Source: Leptospiraceae bacterium
GTDB taxonomy: Bacteria > Spirochaetota > Leptospiria > Leptospirales > Leptonemataceae
Reading direction: 5' to 3'
Assembly: GCA_025059995.1 (NCBI GenBank)
Contig: JANXCF010000005.1
Span: 1-64,000 of the forward strand
DNA length: 64,000 nucleotides
Numbering within the stretch: position 1 is the first letter of the stretch; each line of letters starts with the position of its first letter. Shown piece after piece: positions 17,959 to 27,308 of the stretch. The translations under genes were made by a program, and so were the position numbers. The notes below the pieces were generated by a model. It was given only the letters and a program-made list of their open reading frames with translations, was not told the DNA's origin and ran no database searches.

Positions 17959-19368
17959 TTAAATATCCTTTAAGTTGGGTTTAATCATTTCTTCTGGTTT
18001 TACATATCGATCATATTCTTCCGCTGTTAGGAGTCCTAGTTCGATAGCAGCTTCTTTGAGGGATTTTCCTGTTTTGTAGGCGTGCTTTGCAATCTTTGCT
18101 GCGTTGTCATATCCGATGTAGGGGTTCAATGCTGTGACTAACATTAAAGAGTTATTTAGGTGTTTTTGAAGATTTTCGTAGATAGGTTCGATTCCAATGG
18201 CACATCTATCATTAAAGTTTCTACATGCATCACCTAATAGTCGAATGGAATGAAGGACATTATGAATGATCATGGGTTTATAAACATTCAATTCAAAGTT
18301 TCCACCAGAACCCCCGAAATTAATGGCAACGTCATTTCCCATCACTTGACAGCAAACCATGGTCATGGCTTCGCTTTGAGTAGGATTGACTTTCCCGGGC
18401 ATGATGGAGCTTCCCGGTTCATTTTCAGGTATTCGGATTTCAGCCAAGCCACTTCGTGGTCCACTTGCCATCCAACGGATGTCATTGGCAATTTTCATTA
18501 AATCTGCTGCAAGGGTTTTCAAAGTTCCATGAAAGTTCAAAAGAGCTCCATGGGAAGTCAACGCTTCGAATTTATTAGGAGCACTCACAAAAGGAAATCC
18601 TGTGAGTTCTGCGATCTTTTTCGCAACTCGTTCAGGAAATTCTGGATGAGCGTTGATACCCGTTCCGACCGCTGTTCCTCCCAAGGCAAGCTTATACACA
18701 TCATCCAGTGATTTTTTGATTCTCTCAATAGCATAATCCAGCATAGCCACGTATCCAGAGAATTCCTGACCTAACGTGATGGGGGTTGCATCCATCAAAT
18801 GGGTTCTTCCAATCTTGATGATGTCCTTGAATTCTTTGGATTTTTGATAGAGAGTATCTCGTAAGATTTTTATATTTGGTATGAGGTGATTCCACGTTCG
18901 TTCTACGGTGGCAATGTGCATCGCTGCTGGGAAAGTATCGTTCGAGCTTTGAGATTTATTGACGTGATCATTGGGATGAACGGGTTTTTTAGAGCCCAAT
19001 TCGCCACCTGCCATTTCAATGGCACGATTGGAGATTACTTCATTAACGTTCATGTTGAATTGGGTTCCACTACCAGTCTGCCATATCACTAAAGGAAAGT
19101 GGTCGTCTAATTTTCCTTCAATCACTTCATCAGCAGCTCGAACAATCAAATCCGCAATGTAAGGATCCAAAACTCCTAGTTCTTTATTGACTAATGCTGA
19201 TGCCTTCTTGATGATTCCGAAAGCCCAAATAAATTCACGTGGAAAGTGATCTTGACCTATCTTAAAGTTTTCTAACGAACGTTGGGTTTGGGCACCCCAA
19301 TACTTATCTGCGGGAACTTGGATTTCACCCATTGTGTCTTTTTCAATGCGGTATTGTTTTTCACTCAT
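17959..19368 (-). CDS. fumC: Class II fumarate hydratase
   Basis: Interconverts fumarate and malate in the TCA cycle without an iron-sulfur cluster. The 469-residue protein has the superfamily signature [17 protein letters not shown], the substrate-binding [14 protein letters not shown] and the [14 protein letters not shown] and [10 protein letters not shown] motifs that hold the catalytic residues. AGGAGA lies about six bases before the ATG. The gene lies upstream of the RND pump on the same strand but is separated from it by about 190 bases. Confidence 0.97.
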   Translation of the reverse strand: MSEKQYRIEKDTMGEIQVPADKYWGAQTQRSLENFKIGQDHFPREFIWAFGIIKKASALVNKELGVLDPYIADLIVRAADEVIEGKLDDHFPLVIWQTGSGTQFNMNVNEVISNRAIEMAGGELGSKKPVHPNDHVNKSQSSNDTFPAAMHIATVERTWNHLIPNIKILRDTLYQKSKEFKDIIKIGRTHLMDATPITLGQEFSGYVAMLDYAIERIKKSLDDVYKLALGGTAVGTGINAHPEFPERVAKKIAELTGFPFVSAPNKFEALTSHGALLNFHGTLKTLAADLMKIANDIRWMASGPRSGLAEIRIPENEPGSSIMPGKVNPTQSEAMTMVCCQVMGNDVAINFGGSGGNFELNVYKPMIIHNVLHSIRLLGDACRNFNDRCAIGIEPIYENLQKHLNNSLMLVTALNPYIGYDNAAKIAKHAYKTGKSLKEAAIELGLLTAEEYDRYVKPEEMIKPNLKDI

Positions 19369-19464
19369 AAATCTCTCCTGATAATTGAGTCTTTTGTGAA
19401 ATTCTCTTTTGAGTCAATCGATTTCAAAAAAAATAAGATGTTCGGGAAAGTAGGATTTAAATGA

Positions 19465-19767
19465 TTATGTTTGATTTTCTGGTTGTTTTAGAATTCTTCT
19501 GAAAGAAGGAGGATAATCAATTTCTAAAATATATGTTTTTGTCAATATGTCCATTTCCAAAAATTCAACTTTGCTTTGGAAGAAGCAATCATAGTTGCCT
19601 TGTTTGGTTTCGAAATCTAATCGATCTTCGTGTTTTAGTTTTTCTATCCAAGGATTTTCAGGAATCCTCAGACTGATTCTTTTTTCTGTTTCAAAGAGAA
19701 TTTCACATGGGATTTTTTGATTTTTATAAAGAATAAAAACTTCTTCACTTCCTTTCAGAATTGGCAT
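19465..19767 (-). CDS. Small protein of unknown function, possibly YcgR-N/PilZ-related
   Basis: A 100-residue beta-rich protein I cannot assign firmly. Its pattern (ILYKNQKIPCEILFE, then a strand SKVEFLEMD, then EIDYPPSFRRILKQ) is reminiscent of the N-terminal domain of flagellar-brake YcgR proteins, which lies just before PilZ, but it ends where PilZ would begin. It is preceded by a perfect consensus sigma-70 promoter only nine bases away, implying an almost leaderless mRNA. No ribosome binding site is visible. The strong promoter argues that this small gene is real. Confidence 0.6.
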   Translation of the reverse strand: MPILKGSEEVFILYKNQKIPCEILFETEKRISLRIPENPWIEKLKHEDRLDFETKQGNYDCFFQSKVEFLEMDILTKTYILEIDYPPSFRRILKQPENQT

Positions 19768-19776
19768 GGATTAAAA

Positions 19777-19805
19777 ATTATAATTTTTATTCATCTTTTT
19801 GTCAA
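19777..19805 (-). promoter_or_regulatory. Perfect consensus sigma-70 promoter with near-zero leader
   Basis: On the minus strand TTGACA (19805-19800), exactly 17 bases, then TATAAT (19782-19777). Both hexamers match consensus at every position. The start codon of the 100-residue protein begins nine bases after the -10 box, so the predicted transcript starts about three bases before the ATG. Confidence 0.7.
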
Positions 19806-19861
19806 AATCTTTTTTTGTTTGTCAATCAATAGTATAAAAGACAACAATATTGATTTGTGAA

Positions 19862-19890
19862 TTGACAATAAAAAATATAGTTAATATTCA
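19862..19890 (+). promoter_or_regulatory. Candidate sigma-70 promoter for the VKOR-DsbA/ribH/nusB unit
   Basis: TTGACA (19862-19867), a 17-base spacer and TATTCA (19885-19890) lie about 60 bases upstream of the ATG at 19949. The -35 is perfect; the -10 is weak. Confidence 0.45.
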
Positions 19891-19948
19891 GAAACAAGCT
19901 TCATAGTTTGTGCTTTTCACGTAAATTAAAAAAATTATTTTGTTTTTT

Positions 19949-21229
19949 ATGCATAGTAAAAATCAAATTTATTATCTTTCGGGATTTTTGATAAGCGTCA
20001 TTGGAATCATTTTGTCTGTCATACTTATTTGTAAGCATGGATTTCCAAACATTTGCACGGGCTCTATGGGGTGTTCGATTGAGGGGGTTGATGGCTGTAA
20101 AGAACTGGGAGAAAGTGAATACTCGAAAATTTTTGGGATTCCTATTGCTTATTTTGGTATTATTTTTTATTCATTTTTAGCCTTTTTGTTTGGGTATTCT
20201 TTTTTGAAAGAAAAACCAGAACATCCGGAAATCAATCATTCTCGAATATTGCTTTTGTTTTATGCCAGTATCTTTGGAGTCATTTTTGATTCTTTTTTGG
20301 GATATATCAATTTTACGAAGTTGATCGTGCCGTGTTTACTTTGTGTTTATACGTATTTTGTGACCTTAGCCATTTTTATTTTGTCGTTGGTGCTTAAGAA
20401 TCGAAACAAGCCTCAAATCTACATAAGAAAGATTTTTAATCAAGGTTTGATCAACTTGGGTTCGGCGATTATCTTTGCGACTCTTGTAGTAGGAGTCTTC
20501 TATGCTTTTGAGAATACTCAAGCAACTTCTCAAACCAAAAGCGTATTACTTCCATCAGATAAAGTCAAAGACTACTTGAATGATTTTTACGCTCTCAAAG
20601 AATACTCCTTATCAACCAAGGATCTAAAAACCTACGAAGGAAGTTTAGATGGCTATATTGTGATTCATAAGTTTGCTGATTTTCTTTGTCCCCATTGTTA
20701 TGATACTGCACAACTCTTACAAAAAGCTTTGCAAAGATGGCCTGGACGAATTTTAGTGTATTATCGTCAATTTCCGTTGGATTCAACTTGTAATAAAGAC
20801 CTTACCTCTCCTCCGAGAAAGCCTTATGGTGATTGGCGTTGCAACGGTGCCTTAGCTGCCGTTTGTGCCGGGGATTACCCACAATTTGCAGAATTCTATC
20901 ATCAAATCTTTGCTTTGCAAGATCAACAACTTCCCATTGATTTAGAGCAATTACAAAGAATAAGCAAGAACTTAGACATTCCATGGAATAAGCTTTTTAT
21001 GTGTATGACAAGTCCTTTTGCTCAACAAAAGATCAACCGTGATGTCGAAGATGCTAGAATTGTAGGTATAAATTCTACTCCTACAGTGTTAGTAAATAAT
21101 CGACTTGTCTCAAGAGGAACACCTGATGAAACCTACTTCTTTTATTTACTGGATGCCTTGGTTTACGAGAAAGAAGGAGAATCAGCCTATCAAGAGTTTA
21201 ACGAGCGGATGAAAAAACAAGGGAAGTAA
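19949..21229 (+). CDS. VKOR-DsbA fusion, disulfide-forming enzyme
   Basis: A 426-residue membrane protein that should make disulfides in exported proteins. Numbered from the ATG at 19949 (a TTG nine bases upstream is also in frame). The N-terminal half is a vitamin K epoxide reductase-type bundle with loop cysteines C36, C42 and C50 and the quinone-facing CLLC at 129-132. A membrane segment near 170-187 leads to a periplasmic thioredoxin/DsbA-like domain with the active site CPHC at 247-250 and the cis-proline region NSTPTVLVNN. Both redox partners of the pathway are therefore in one chain, replacing DsbA plus DsbB. ribH follows two bases later. Confidence 0.9.
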   Translation: MHSKNQIYYLSGFLISVIGIILSVILICKHGFPNICTGSMGCSIEGVDGCKELGESEYSKIFGIPIAYFGIIFYSFLAFLFGYSFLKEKPEHPEINHSRILLLFYASIFGVIFDSFLGYINFTKLIVPCLLCVYTYFVTLAIFILSLVLKNRNKPQIYIRKIFNQGLINLGSAIIFATLVVGVFYAFENTQATSQTKSVLLPSDKVKDYLNDFYALKEYSLSTKDLKTYEGSLDGYIVIHKFADFLCPHCYDTAQLLQKALQRWPGRILVYYRQFPLDSTCNKDLTSPPRKPYGDWRCNGALAAVCAGDYPQFAEFYHQIFALQDQQLPIDLEQLQRISKNLDIPWNKLFMCMTSPFAQQKINRDVEDARIVGINSTPTVLVNNRLVSRGTPDETYFFYLLDALVYEKEGESAYQEFNERMKKQGK

Positions 21230-21231
21230 CT

Positions 21232-21705
21232 ATGAACGTTTATGAGGGTTCATTACTAAATGCTCCAAAATACAAATACGCCATTGTGGTTTCAAGATGG
21301 AATGAGTTTATCACCGAAAGGCTCAAAGAAGGAGCTCTTTTGGCATTACGTAAACATGGAGTTCCCGAAGAGAATTTCGATGTTTTTTATGTCTCAGGTT
21401 CTTTTGAGTTGGGATCAACGGCTAAAAAGATTGCTCTAACAAAAAATTATGATGGGATTTTATGCATTGGTTGTGTGATACGGGGAGCTACCGACCACTA
21501 CGATCACGTAGCAAGTCAAGCGGCAAGCCAGATTGCCCGAGCAAGCATGGACACAAACATTCCGATAATTTTTACGGTTTTGACTACGGATACAATTGAG
21601 CAAGCCATTGAACGTGCAGGAACAAAATCAGGAAATAAAGGCTACGAAGGTGCTATTACCCTCATGGAAATGTGTGATTTGTATCACAAAATAGAAAAGC
21701 TATAA
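21232..21705 (+). CDS. ribH: 6,7-dimethyl-8-ribityllumazine synthase
   Basis: Catalyses the penultimate step of riboflavin synthesis, condensing the pyrimidine ribitylamine with dihydroxybutanone phosphate. The 157-residue protein has VSRWNEFITERLKEGA, SGSFELG, GCVIRGATDHYDHVA with the catalytic histidine and PIIFTVLTTDTIEQA. All fit the icosahedral-type family. Coupled to nusB six bases downstream, a very common bacterial pairing. Other rib genes are not in the window. Confidence 0.97.
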   Translation: MNVYEGSLLNAPKYKYAIVVSRWNEFITERLKEGALLALRKHGVPEENFDVFYVSGSFELGSTAKKIALTKNYDGILCIGCVIRGATDHYDHVASQAASQIARASMDTNIPIIFTVLTTDTIEQAIERAGTKSGNKGYEGAITLMEMCDLYHKIEKL

Positions 21706-21710
21706 AACCT

Positions 21711-22199
21711 ATGCCAGAACCACAAAAACGAATCTATATTCGATTAAAACCAACGAAAAAACCCGATCCACGTTCAAATGCTAAGCACAAAAATTTTAAC
21801 CTTCGAGAGATTGCTTTGCAGGGGCTATTTCAGATGGAAGTAGCTCACGTTCCCTCAGAAGAAATCATAAAATTGGAGTGGGTTCATTCAAATCTAAACG
21901 ACGAAGAACGTAAATTTATAGAAGACTTAATTTTAGGAACAGCTGAATTAGAGATAGAAATAGAAAAGATTTTGCAAAAATACAGCAAAAGGAATTTAGA
22001 AACTCTCTCGAGTATAGTGCGTTGTGTTTTGAAATTAGGAACTTATGAACTACTTAAAGGTGAATTCCCTGGTTCCATCATTATTGACTCTTATTGTAGG
22101 TTGACACGAAAGTATGATGACGACCATGCAGTCAAATATACTAATGCGATATTAGATAAAATTTATAAATTCATTTTACAAAAACAACAAGAAAATTAA
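21711..22199 (+). CDS. nusB: Transcription antitermination factor NusB
   Basis: An RNA-binding helical protein that acts with NusE in rRNA antitermination. After a basic N-terminal extension of about 25 residues, the NusB core starts at FNLREIALQGLFQMEV. It continues through ILGTAELEIEIEKIL and LETLSSIVRCVLKLGTYELL to the C-terminal SYCRLTRKYDDDHAVKYTNAILDKI, which carries the family signature. The extension (KRIYIRLKPTKKPDPRS) is unusually basic and could add RNA contacts. It sits between ribH and a TPR protein gene in one unit. Confidence 0.95.
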   Translation: MPEPQKRIYIRLKPTKKPDPRSNAKHKNFNLREIALQGLFQMEVAHVPSEEIIKLEWVHSNLNDEERKFIEDLILGTAELEIEIEKILQKYSKRNLETLSSIVRCVLKLGTYELLKGEFPGSIIIDSYCRLTRKYDDDHAVKYTNAILDKIYKFILQKQQEN

Positions 22200-22205
22200 A
22201 TTTCT

Positions 22206-24242
22206 ATGGATAAAAATAGAATTCTTCTTGATCTTCCGGAAGAGTCGCCTCCACATAAGCAAGAAGAATCACAACAAACCATTCCCAAAAAGTATTTTTA
22301 TATCTTGATAGGTGCTTTTACAGCCATTGTGGTGTTTTTTTTGATTGGAGGTTTTTATTGGTATTGGCAGAAATCAAAAGAACAAGTCAATGAAGGTAAA
22401 GATCCTTTTTTAAAAAACTTACCCGAGCTAAGTTTAGCTCTAAAAGAAAAATATTACTATCCACGAGAGCTCATCACACCAGCTTTAGAATCAGCGGTAA
22501 AACTTTACAAAGAAGGTTTCTTGAGCAAAGCTGAAAAGGAATTCCAGTCAATCATTAATCACTCGGCAGATCCATTAGAAAAATCTGTTGCATATACTTA
22601 CTTAGGTATCATTTCTTTGGATTTGGAAAAATTTCCTTTAGCAAAACATTATTTTCAATTGGCATTAAAATTCAAAGAAAACTATATACCCGCGGTAGTG
22701 AATTTGGCAATTACGGAATACAAATTGGGAAATGTCGATGAAGCCTATCGATTAGCAGAGACGGCAAAGACGTTGTCTCCGAATGACTCTTTAGTAGCTC
22801 TTTTGACGGGCAATCTTCTCATGAATGTACAAGGGGCATCGGAAGCAGAAAAAGAATTCCGTCGAGGAGTTCAGTTAGAACCCGAAGAACCAATCAATCG
22901 TTATAATTTAGCAATCTCTTTATTACGTCAGGGGAAAGCTCAAGAAGCAGTGGTTGAATTTCAACATTTTCTTACTCTCTATCCAACTCATGCATTAGTT
23001 CCAAATGTATTAGCGTATTTAGGGCAGATTTATTATAGTGTCGATCAATACGAGAGGGCATTGGAGTATTACAAAAGAGCTGTGGGACTTGCGCCCGATA
23101 ATGCCAAATTCTACTATAATTTGGGAGTAATTTACCTACGATTGAAAGATGAAGTTTCAGCAAAAGAAGCTTTTAAAAAAGCCATGAACTTAGGAGCTAC
23201 CGATCCAGAAGTTTTTGAAAAATTGTCCTACGCTTTTGAAGAATTTCAGGATTTAGATTTAGCCATCAAAACTTTAGAGCGATCCATCCAATATCATCCT
23301 GATCACATACCTACTTTGTTTCGATTAGCAGAACTTTATCAAAAAAAGAATGACTACTTAAAATCAGCTGAAGTTTACAGAAAAATTGTCAATCGAACTC
23401 CGGGAACAGAAGATACCATCCGAGCCCTCAAAGAATTAGGAAACCTTTACATTAAAATGGAAAGGTATGAAGATGCAGTGTTTGTTCTAAAGAAAGCTGT
23501 AGATATTGATCCCAACCCCAAAGCGGAAGTCCTTTACGAATTAGGAAGGGCATATTATCATGGGGGAAGGAAAGACAAAGCAATTGAAGTTTGGAAGTAT
23601 GCCTTAGATAAATCCAGCGTAAATCCCGAAGAAAAAGAAAAGCTTCATATCATTTTGGCAAAAGCCTATCAAAACTTAGGTTCTTATGATTTGGCACTTC
23701 AAGAATTAAAGAAGATTAACATTCATTCAGGAAATGCAAGTAAAATTAATTATGAATACGGACTTTTATACAAAAACCTAAAAAATTATGATCAAGCCAT
23801 TGCTCATTTTCTAAAGGTTTTTGAATCCATTGACTCAAGTATAGAGCAAAAAAAAGAATCAGCAATGCACATAGCGGAGATTTATCTTCTCACAAAAGAT
23901 ACTCAACAATTGGATTTTGCGAAAACATGGATCAACAAGGCAATTCGTTTAGATAACGAAGATCCGAAATTAAAAATCATCAAAGCCAAGATACATTTAG
24001 CGAGTTCAACATTAACTGACATAGAGCAGGCAATTGAAATTTTACTTCCCATGACGTATGAGGAATTACCCCCAAGTTTGATGAAAGAAGTCTATTTAAC
24101 TTTGGGAGAAGCCTACTATACTAACAAAGAATACCAACGAGCTCTACAATCCTTCAATAAAGTCTTAAGTATAGATCCCTTTGATGAACAAGCTCTTCAA
24201 TATAGGCAAAAAACCATAGCTTATCTTGAAGGGAAACGATGA
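22206..24242 (+). CDS. Membrane-anchored TPR protein
   Basis: A 678-residue protein with a 30-residue cytoplasmic tail, one membrane helix (about 31-54) and a long series of tetratricopeptide repeats from about residue 90 to the end. Clear units include DQYERALEYYKRAVGLAPDN, MERYEDAVFVLKKAVDIDPN and KEYQRALQSFNKVLSIDPFD. The topology (N-in, repeats out) places the solenoid in the periplasm, where it would scaffold a protein complex. The start is six bases after nusB and the end overlaps the next gene by four bases (ATGA). It resembles many spirochaete TPR envelope proteins; the partner is unknown. Confidence 0.85.
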   Translation: MDKNRILLDLPEESPPHKQEESQQTIPKKYFYILIGAFTAIVVFFLIGGFYWYWQKSKEQVNEGKDPFLKNLPELSLALKEKYYYPRELITPALESAVKLYKEGFLSKAEKEFQSIINHSADPLEKSVAYTYLGIISLDLEKFPLAKHYFQLALKFKENYIPAVVNLAITEYKLGNVDEAYRLAETAKTLSPNDSLVALLTGNLLMNVQGASEAEKEFRRGVQLEPEEPINRYNLAISLLRQGKAQEAVVEFQHFLTLYPTHALVPNVLAYLGQIYYSVDQYERALEYYKRAVGLAPDNAKFYYNLGVIYLRLKDEVSAKEAFKKAMNLGATDPEVFEKLSYAFEEFQDLDLAIKTLERSIQYHPDHIPTLFRLAELYQKKNDYLKSAEVYRKIVNRTPGTEDTIRALKELGNLYIKMERYEDAVFVLKKAVDIDPNPKAEVLYELGRAYYHGGRKDKAIEVWKYALDKSSVNPEEKEKLHIILAKAYQNLGSYDLALQELKKINIHSGNASKINYEYGLLYKNLKNYDQAIAHFLKVFESIDSSIEQKKESAMHIAEIYLLTKDTQQLDFAKTWINKAIRLDNEDPKLKIIKAKIHLASSTLTDIEQAIEILLPMTYEELPPSLMKEVYLTLGEAYYTNKEYQRALQSFNKVLSIDPFDEQALQYRQKTIAYLEGKR

Positions 24243-25486
24243 GGTGGATGTTGTTTTTTTTATTTGTATTTTTGAATACGAAAATTTTAGGTCTTGACCT
24301 CTCGAAAGAAAATTTATACCAAATGTTGGAAAAAGGAGGAGAAGATCGGCTTCGTGCTATATGGTTAAGTTATGAGACACGACAATATGTTTTATTTCGT
24401 ATTGCTGCGAATTTCTTGTTAGAAAGTGAAAACGAAGAAGAGCATTTACTGGTTCTTCGCATTTTTGATTTATTAGGTCAGGATTTGGAATGGGTTCTTC
24501 CAAATTGGCACATTCTATTAGATGAATTTTTGACAATCAAGCGTTCTAAGGAAGTATTGATTCCTTCTTTGAATTTGATCAAAAAGTGGAAAGAACGAAA
24601 ATTGATTTATGCTTTGATCCGTTTAACAAAACATCCTGAGTATGAAATTCGTAGGATGTCTTTGGAAGTATTACAGGAACTAAGTAGTGATCAAATCGTT
24701 CCTGTGATCATTCAGTATCTAAAATCTCCCAGTAATCTTACAAAAATATATGGTTTAGAAATCAGCTATTATTACAAAGATAATCGTTTGATTCCATTTT
24801 TACGAGAGCTGATCCAACATCCAAACAAATCTGTTAGGATTTACGCCATCAGAGCTCTTTCAGAATATGAGAACGAACATTTTTACATTTTTAGAAATTA
24901 TCCAACAGAAACTGAAGAAGTTCAGAAAGTGATGATTGAAATTATAGGAGAAAAATCATTAACACAATATCAAAATTATGTGTTAGCGGGAATTAGTGAT
25001 CCTAACAAAAGTATCAGAAAAGCCTCTTTGATTGCAGCAAAGAATTTTCCACAACCCAACTTTATTCAGGCGGTCTCGAACCAACTATTGATTGAGCAGG
25101 ATGATGAACTCATTATCGAAGGGATTTTGTTATTAAGTCGATTTGGCAAGGATCCCCAAAAAGTCTTGATTCATTTGTTATCCAATCAAAATCCGAAGAT
25201 ACGATTACTATCTTTGCAAACAATCCAAGAATTAAAATTAAGTGATTATTTAGAAGATTTATTATTCTTTTTGGAAAAAGAAAAAGAATCTTCTGTGCAT
25301 TTAGAAATTGTCTATACTCTTAGTTCTCTTGTGAATGAACGAAACTACAAAATCCTTTTGGAAAGCTTGAATTACTATAAAGAGTTCTTAAATCATCAAG
25401 AGAAATACTTGATTTATTCAGCTCTACAACCCTATTTAAGTTTTGGTGAAGAAGTCCAATTGAAAAGATTATTTCAAATTTTTTGA
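24239..25486 (+). CDS. Exported HEAT-repeat protein
   Basis: A 415-residue protein beginning with a signal peptide (MRWMLFFLFVFLNTKILG). The mature part is a HEAT-like solenoid with units such as HPEYEIRRMSLEVLQEL, HPNKSVRIYAIRALSEYE, DPNKSIRKASLIAAKNF and NQNPKIRLLSLQTIQELK. It is translationally coupled to the TPR protein upstream, so the two probably work together on the periplasmic side. A similar HEAT protein is encoded at 1986-3032. No enzymatic motif is visible. Confidence 0.82.
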   Translation: MRWMLFFLFVFLNTKILGLDLSKENLYQMLEKGGEDRLRAIWLSYETRQYVLFRIAANFLLESENEEEHLLVLRIFDLLGQDLEWVLPNWHILLDEFLTIKRSKEVLIPSLNLIKKWKERKLIYALIRLTKHPEYEIRRMSLEVLQELSSDQIVPVIIQYLKSPSNLTKIYGLEISYYYKDNRLIPFLRELIQHPNKSVRIYAIRALSEYENEHFYIFRNYPTETEEVQKVMIEIIGEKSLTQYQNYVLAGISDPNKSIRKASLIAAKNFPQPNFIQAVSNQLLIEQDDELIIEGILLLSRFGKDPQKVLIHLLSNQNPKIRLLSLQTIQELKLSDYLEDLLFFLEKEKESSVHLEIVYTLSSLVNERNYKILLESLNYYKEFLNHQEKYLIYSALQPYLSFGEEVQLKRLFQIF

Positions 25487-25501
25487 TTTATTTTTAATAA
25501 T

Positions 25502-26377
25502 ATGAACGAAGAGAAAAAATTAGAAAACGTCGACACATTAGAGTCCAGCCAACAAATCACAGAAAAAGTCAGAAAAAGAAAGCCATTTGCAGACGAAATC
25601 ATCCGGTCAGAAGATGTTCTCTACAAAAGAAAGCGACTAGCCACAAAAGGGGATATCAAAAGAATACGAAAAGAAAGTTTTCGCTACGAAGGGAAAAAGG
25701 TCATCACAGATGATGTAAAAAAGCTAAAGTCCTTAGATATAGTTCCAAAAATCCCAAGAGAAGAAATCTATGATTATTATGTAGAGCCTATTAAGATTGA
25801 ATATTATATTCCAAAAGACTCAAAATTCAAAACAGAAATTCGATATTTATACATTCCTTTGATTGATCCTCCATTTGATGAGCGTTATCCTATATTGAAC
25901 GAAGCCATGAAGAAAAATCGATTTTTGGATGTGATTGAAGTAATTAATGAATATCCTGAGCACACAACAACTATTTTAGAATCTTATCGAGAAACTTTTA
26001 CGTATCATGAACAAATCTCCAACTTAATGAAAGAAGCCAGACGAAATCCAGAAAGCTATAGAACAGTTTTTTATCTTTGCGAAACCCTGATGAAGTTTGA
26101 ACCCACTTTGGCGTATTTAGAAGTTTTGGGGGATTATATCACGTGGAATTTGAATTGGCTAATCCGAAAAATGAATGAACTTCGAATTTCTTTTTCTGCA
26201 GAGGATGACACAATCATGTATTTAATTAAAAGAAGAAATATTTATTGGGAAGAAAACCAACTTCCATTTGATGAAAGATTTGAAATTTTAGCTGCCTTAT
26301 TTTATGATCAAGCCTATCCTAATCGTGGCTTGTCTATTGAAGAACAAGATTATTTTTTTGGCATCTTTGATAAGTAA
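25502..26377 (+). CDS. Protein of unknown function
   Basis: I do not recognise this 291-residue protein. There is no signal peptide. The N-terminal 85 residues are highly charged and probably disordered, with many Lys and Arg. The rest is helical with a short YIPLIDPPFDERYPIL segment repeated in looser form near the end (NQLPFDERFEILAALFYDQAYP), suggesting an internal duplication. It is the last gene of the nusB unit and ends exactly where the convergent flagellin gene ends, with no spacer. A cytoplasmic partner of the coupled TPR/HEAT proteins is possible from context. Confidence 0.65.
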   Translation: MNEEKKLENVDTLESSQQITEKVRKRKPFADEIIRSEDVLYKRKRLATKGDIKRIRKESFRYEGKKVITDDVKKLKSLDIVPKIPREEIYDYYVEPIKIEYYIPKDSKFKTEIRYLYIPLIDPPFDERYPILNEAMKKNRFLDVIEVINEYPEHTTTILESYRETFTYHEQISNLMKEARRNPESYRTVFYLCETLMKFEPTLAYLEVLGDYITWNLNWLIRKMNELRISFSAEDDTIMYLIKRRNIYWEENQLPFDERFEILAALFYDQAYPNRGLSIEEQDYFFGIFDK

Positions 26378-27247
26378 TTATGACTCTGATGCAGAATTGG
26401 ATGTTTTTAGTAATTTTAACACAATTTCTGGACGAATTCCTGATTGTGCTAGCATCGAAGTAGAAGCTTCCATTAATATTTGTTTCGTTGTGAGGTTAAT
26501 GATTTCTTCGGCAATATCAGCATCTCGAATCTTTGATTCTGATGCCTGAAAGTTTTCATAAGTAATCATCAGGGTTTTGGCAACATACTCTAAACGGTTA
26601 TAAAAAGCCCCTAATTCAGCTCGTTGCCTCATGACTCTATCCAGAGCTCTATCAGCAACCTCAATCATTTTGTTTGCTGTGATGGGTGTGGAGATACTTA
26701 GTGTTTTGTTTGTTTCATCACGAAAACCCAAAGATCTTGCCGTCATGGTGGAAATGAACGTTCTTTCTCTTTGGTAAGCATTAGGACCAATGTGAAACCA
26801 AATTGAACCAATTCGAGAAGTTCTTGAAAATCTTCCCAACAAAAGATCGACTCGATTGAACTCTGCTTGGGAAGCAATCCGATCAATTTCATCAATCAAT
26901 TGAGAAACTTCAACTTGCATGAGTTGCCGATCCTCTGGAGAGTATATCCCATTACTGGACTTCAAGGCTAAAGCTCGTATTCTATGGATAATTTCTGTAG
27001 TTTGTTGTAAATATCCTTCTGTGGTTTGTAGTAGACTCATTCCGTTTTCGGTGTTTCTTTCTGCTTGTTGGATGCCTTTGATCTGGGTTCTCATTTTTTC
27101 GGAAACAGCTAAATTTGTAGGATCATCGCTTGCTCGATTGATTCTTAAACCAGTAGCAACCTTTTCAGTAGATTTTTCCAGCTCCCAAAGATGAAACTTC
27201 ATCATTCGATGAGAATGTAGAGCATTTAGATTATGATGGATTTTCAT
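26378..27247 (-). CDS. flaB: Flagellin FlaB paralogue (divergent)
   Basis: A 289-residue core flagellin of the periplasmic filament. The N-terminal D0/D1 helix ([20 protein letters not shown]) and C-terminal D1/D0 helix ([19 protein letters not shown]) are conserved. The short centre contains the spirochaete-type segment around [14 protein letters not shown]. It differs from its upstream copy in many core residues and carries an extra tail (KTSNSASES) beyond the usual LLR-like end. Unlike the upstream copy it lacks a clear Shine-Dalgarno sequence and lies 61 bases downstream of it, so it is probably a less abundant filament component read from the same promoter. Confidence 0.93.
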   Translation of the reverse strand: MKIHHNLNALHSHRMMKFHLWELEKSTEKVATGLRINRASDDPTNLAVSEKMRTQIKGIQQAERNTENGMSLLQTTEGYLQQTTEIIHRIRALALKSSNGIYSPEDRQLMQVEVSQLIDEIDRIASQAEFNRVDLLLGRFSRTSRIGSIWFHIGPNAYQRERTFISTMTARSLGFRDETNKTLSISTPITANKMIEVADRALDRVMRQRAELGAFYNRLEYVAKTLMITYENFQASESKIRDADIAEEIINLTTKQILMEASTSMLAQSGIRPEIVLKLLKTSNSASES

Positions 27248-27308
27248 TAAAGCTGTATCTATAGAGAGATATATAAAAATCTAAAAATATAATATTAAGA
27301 ACCCGATC

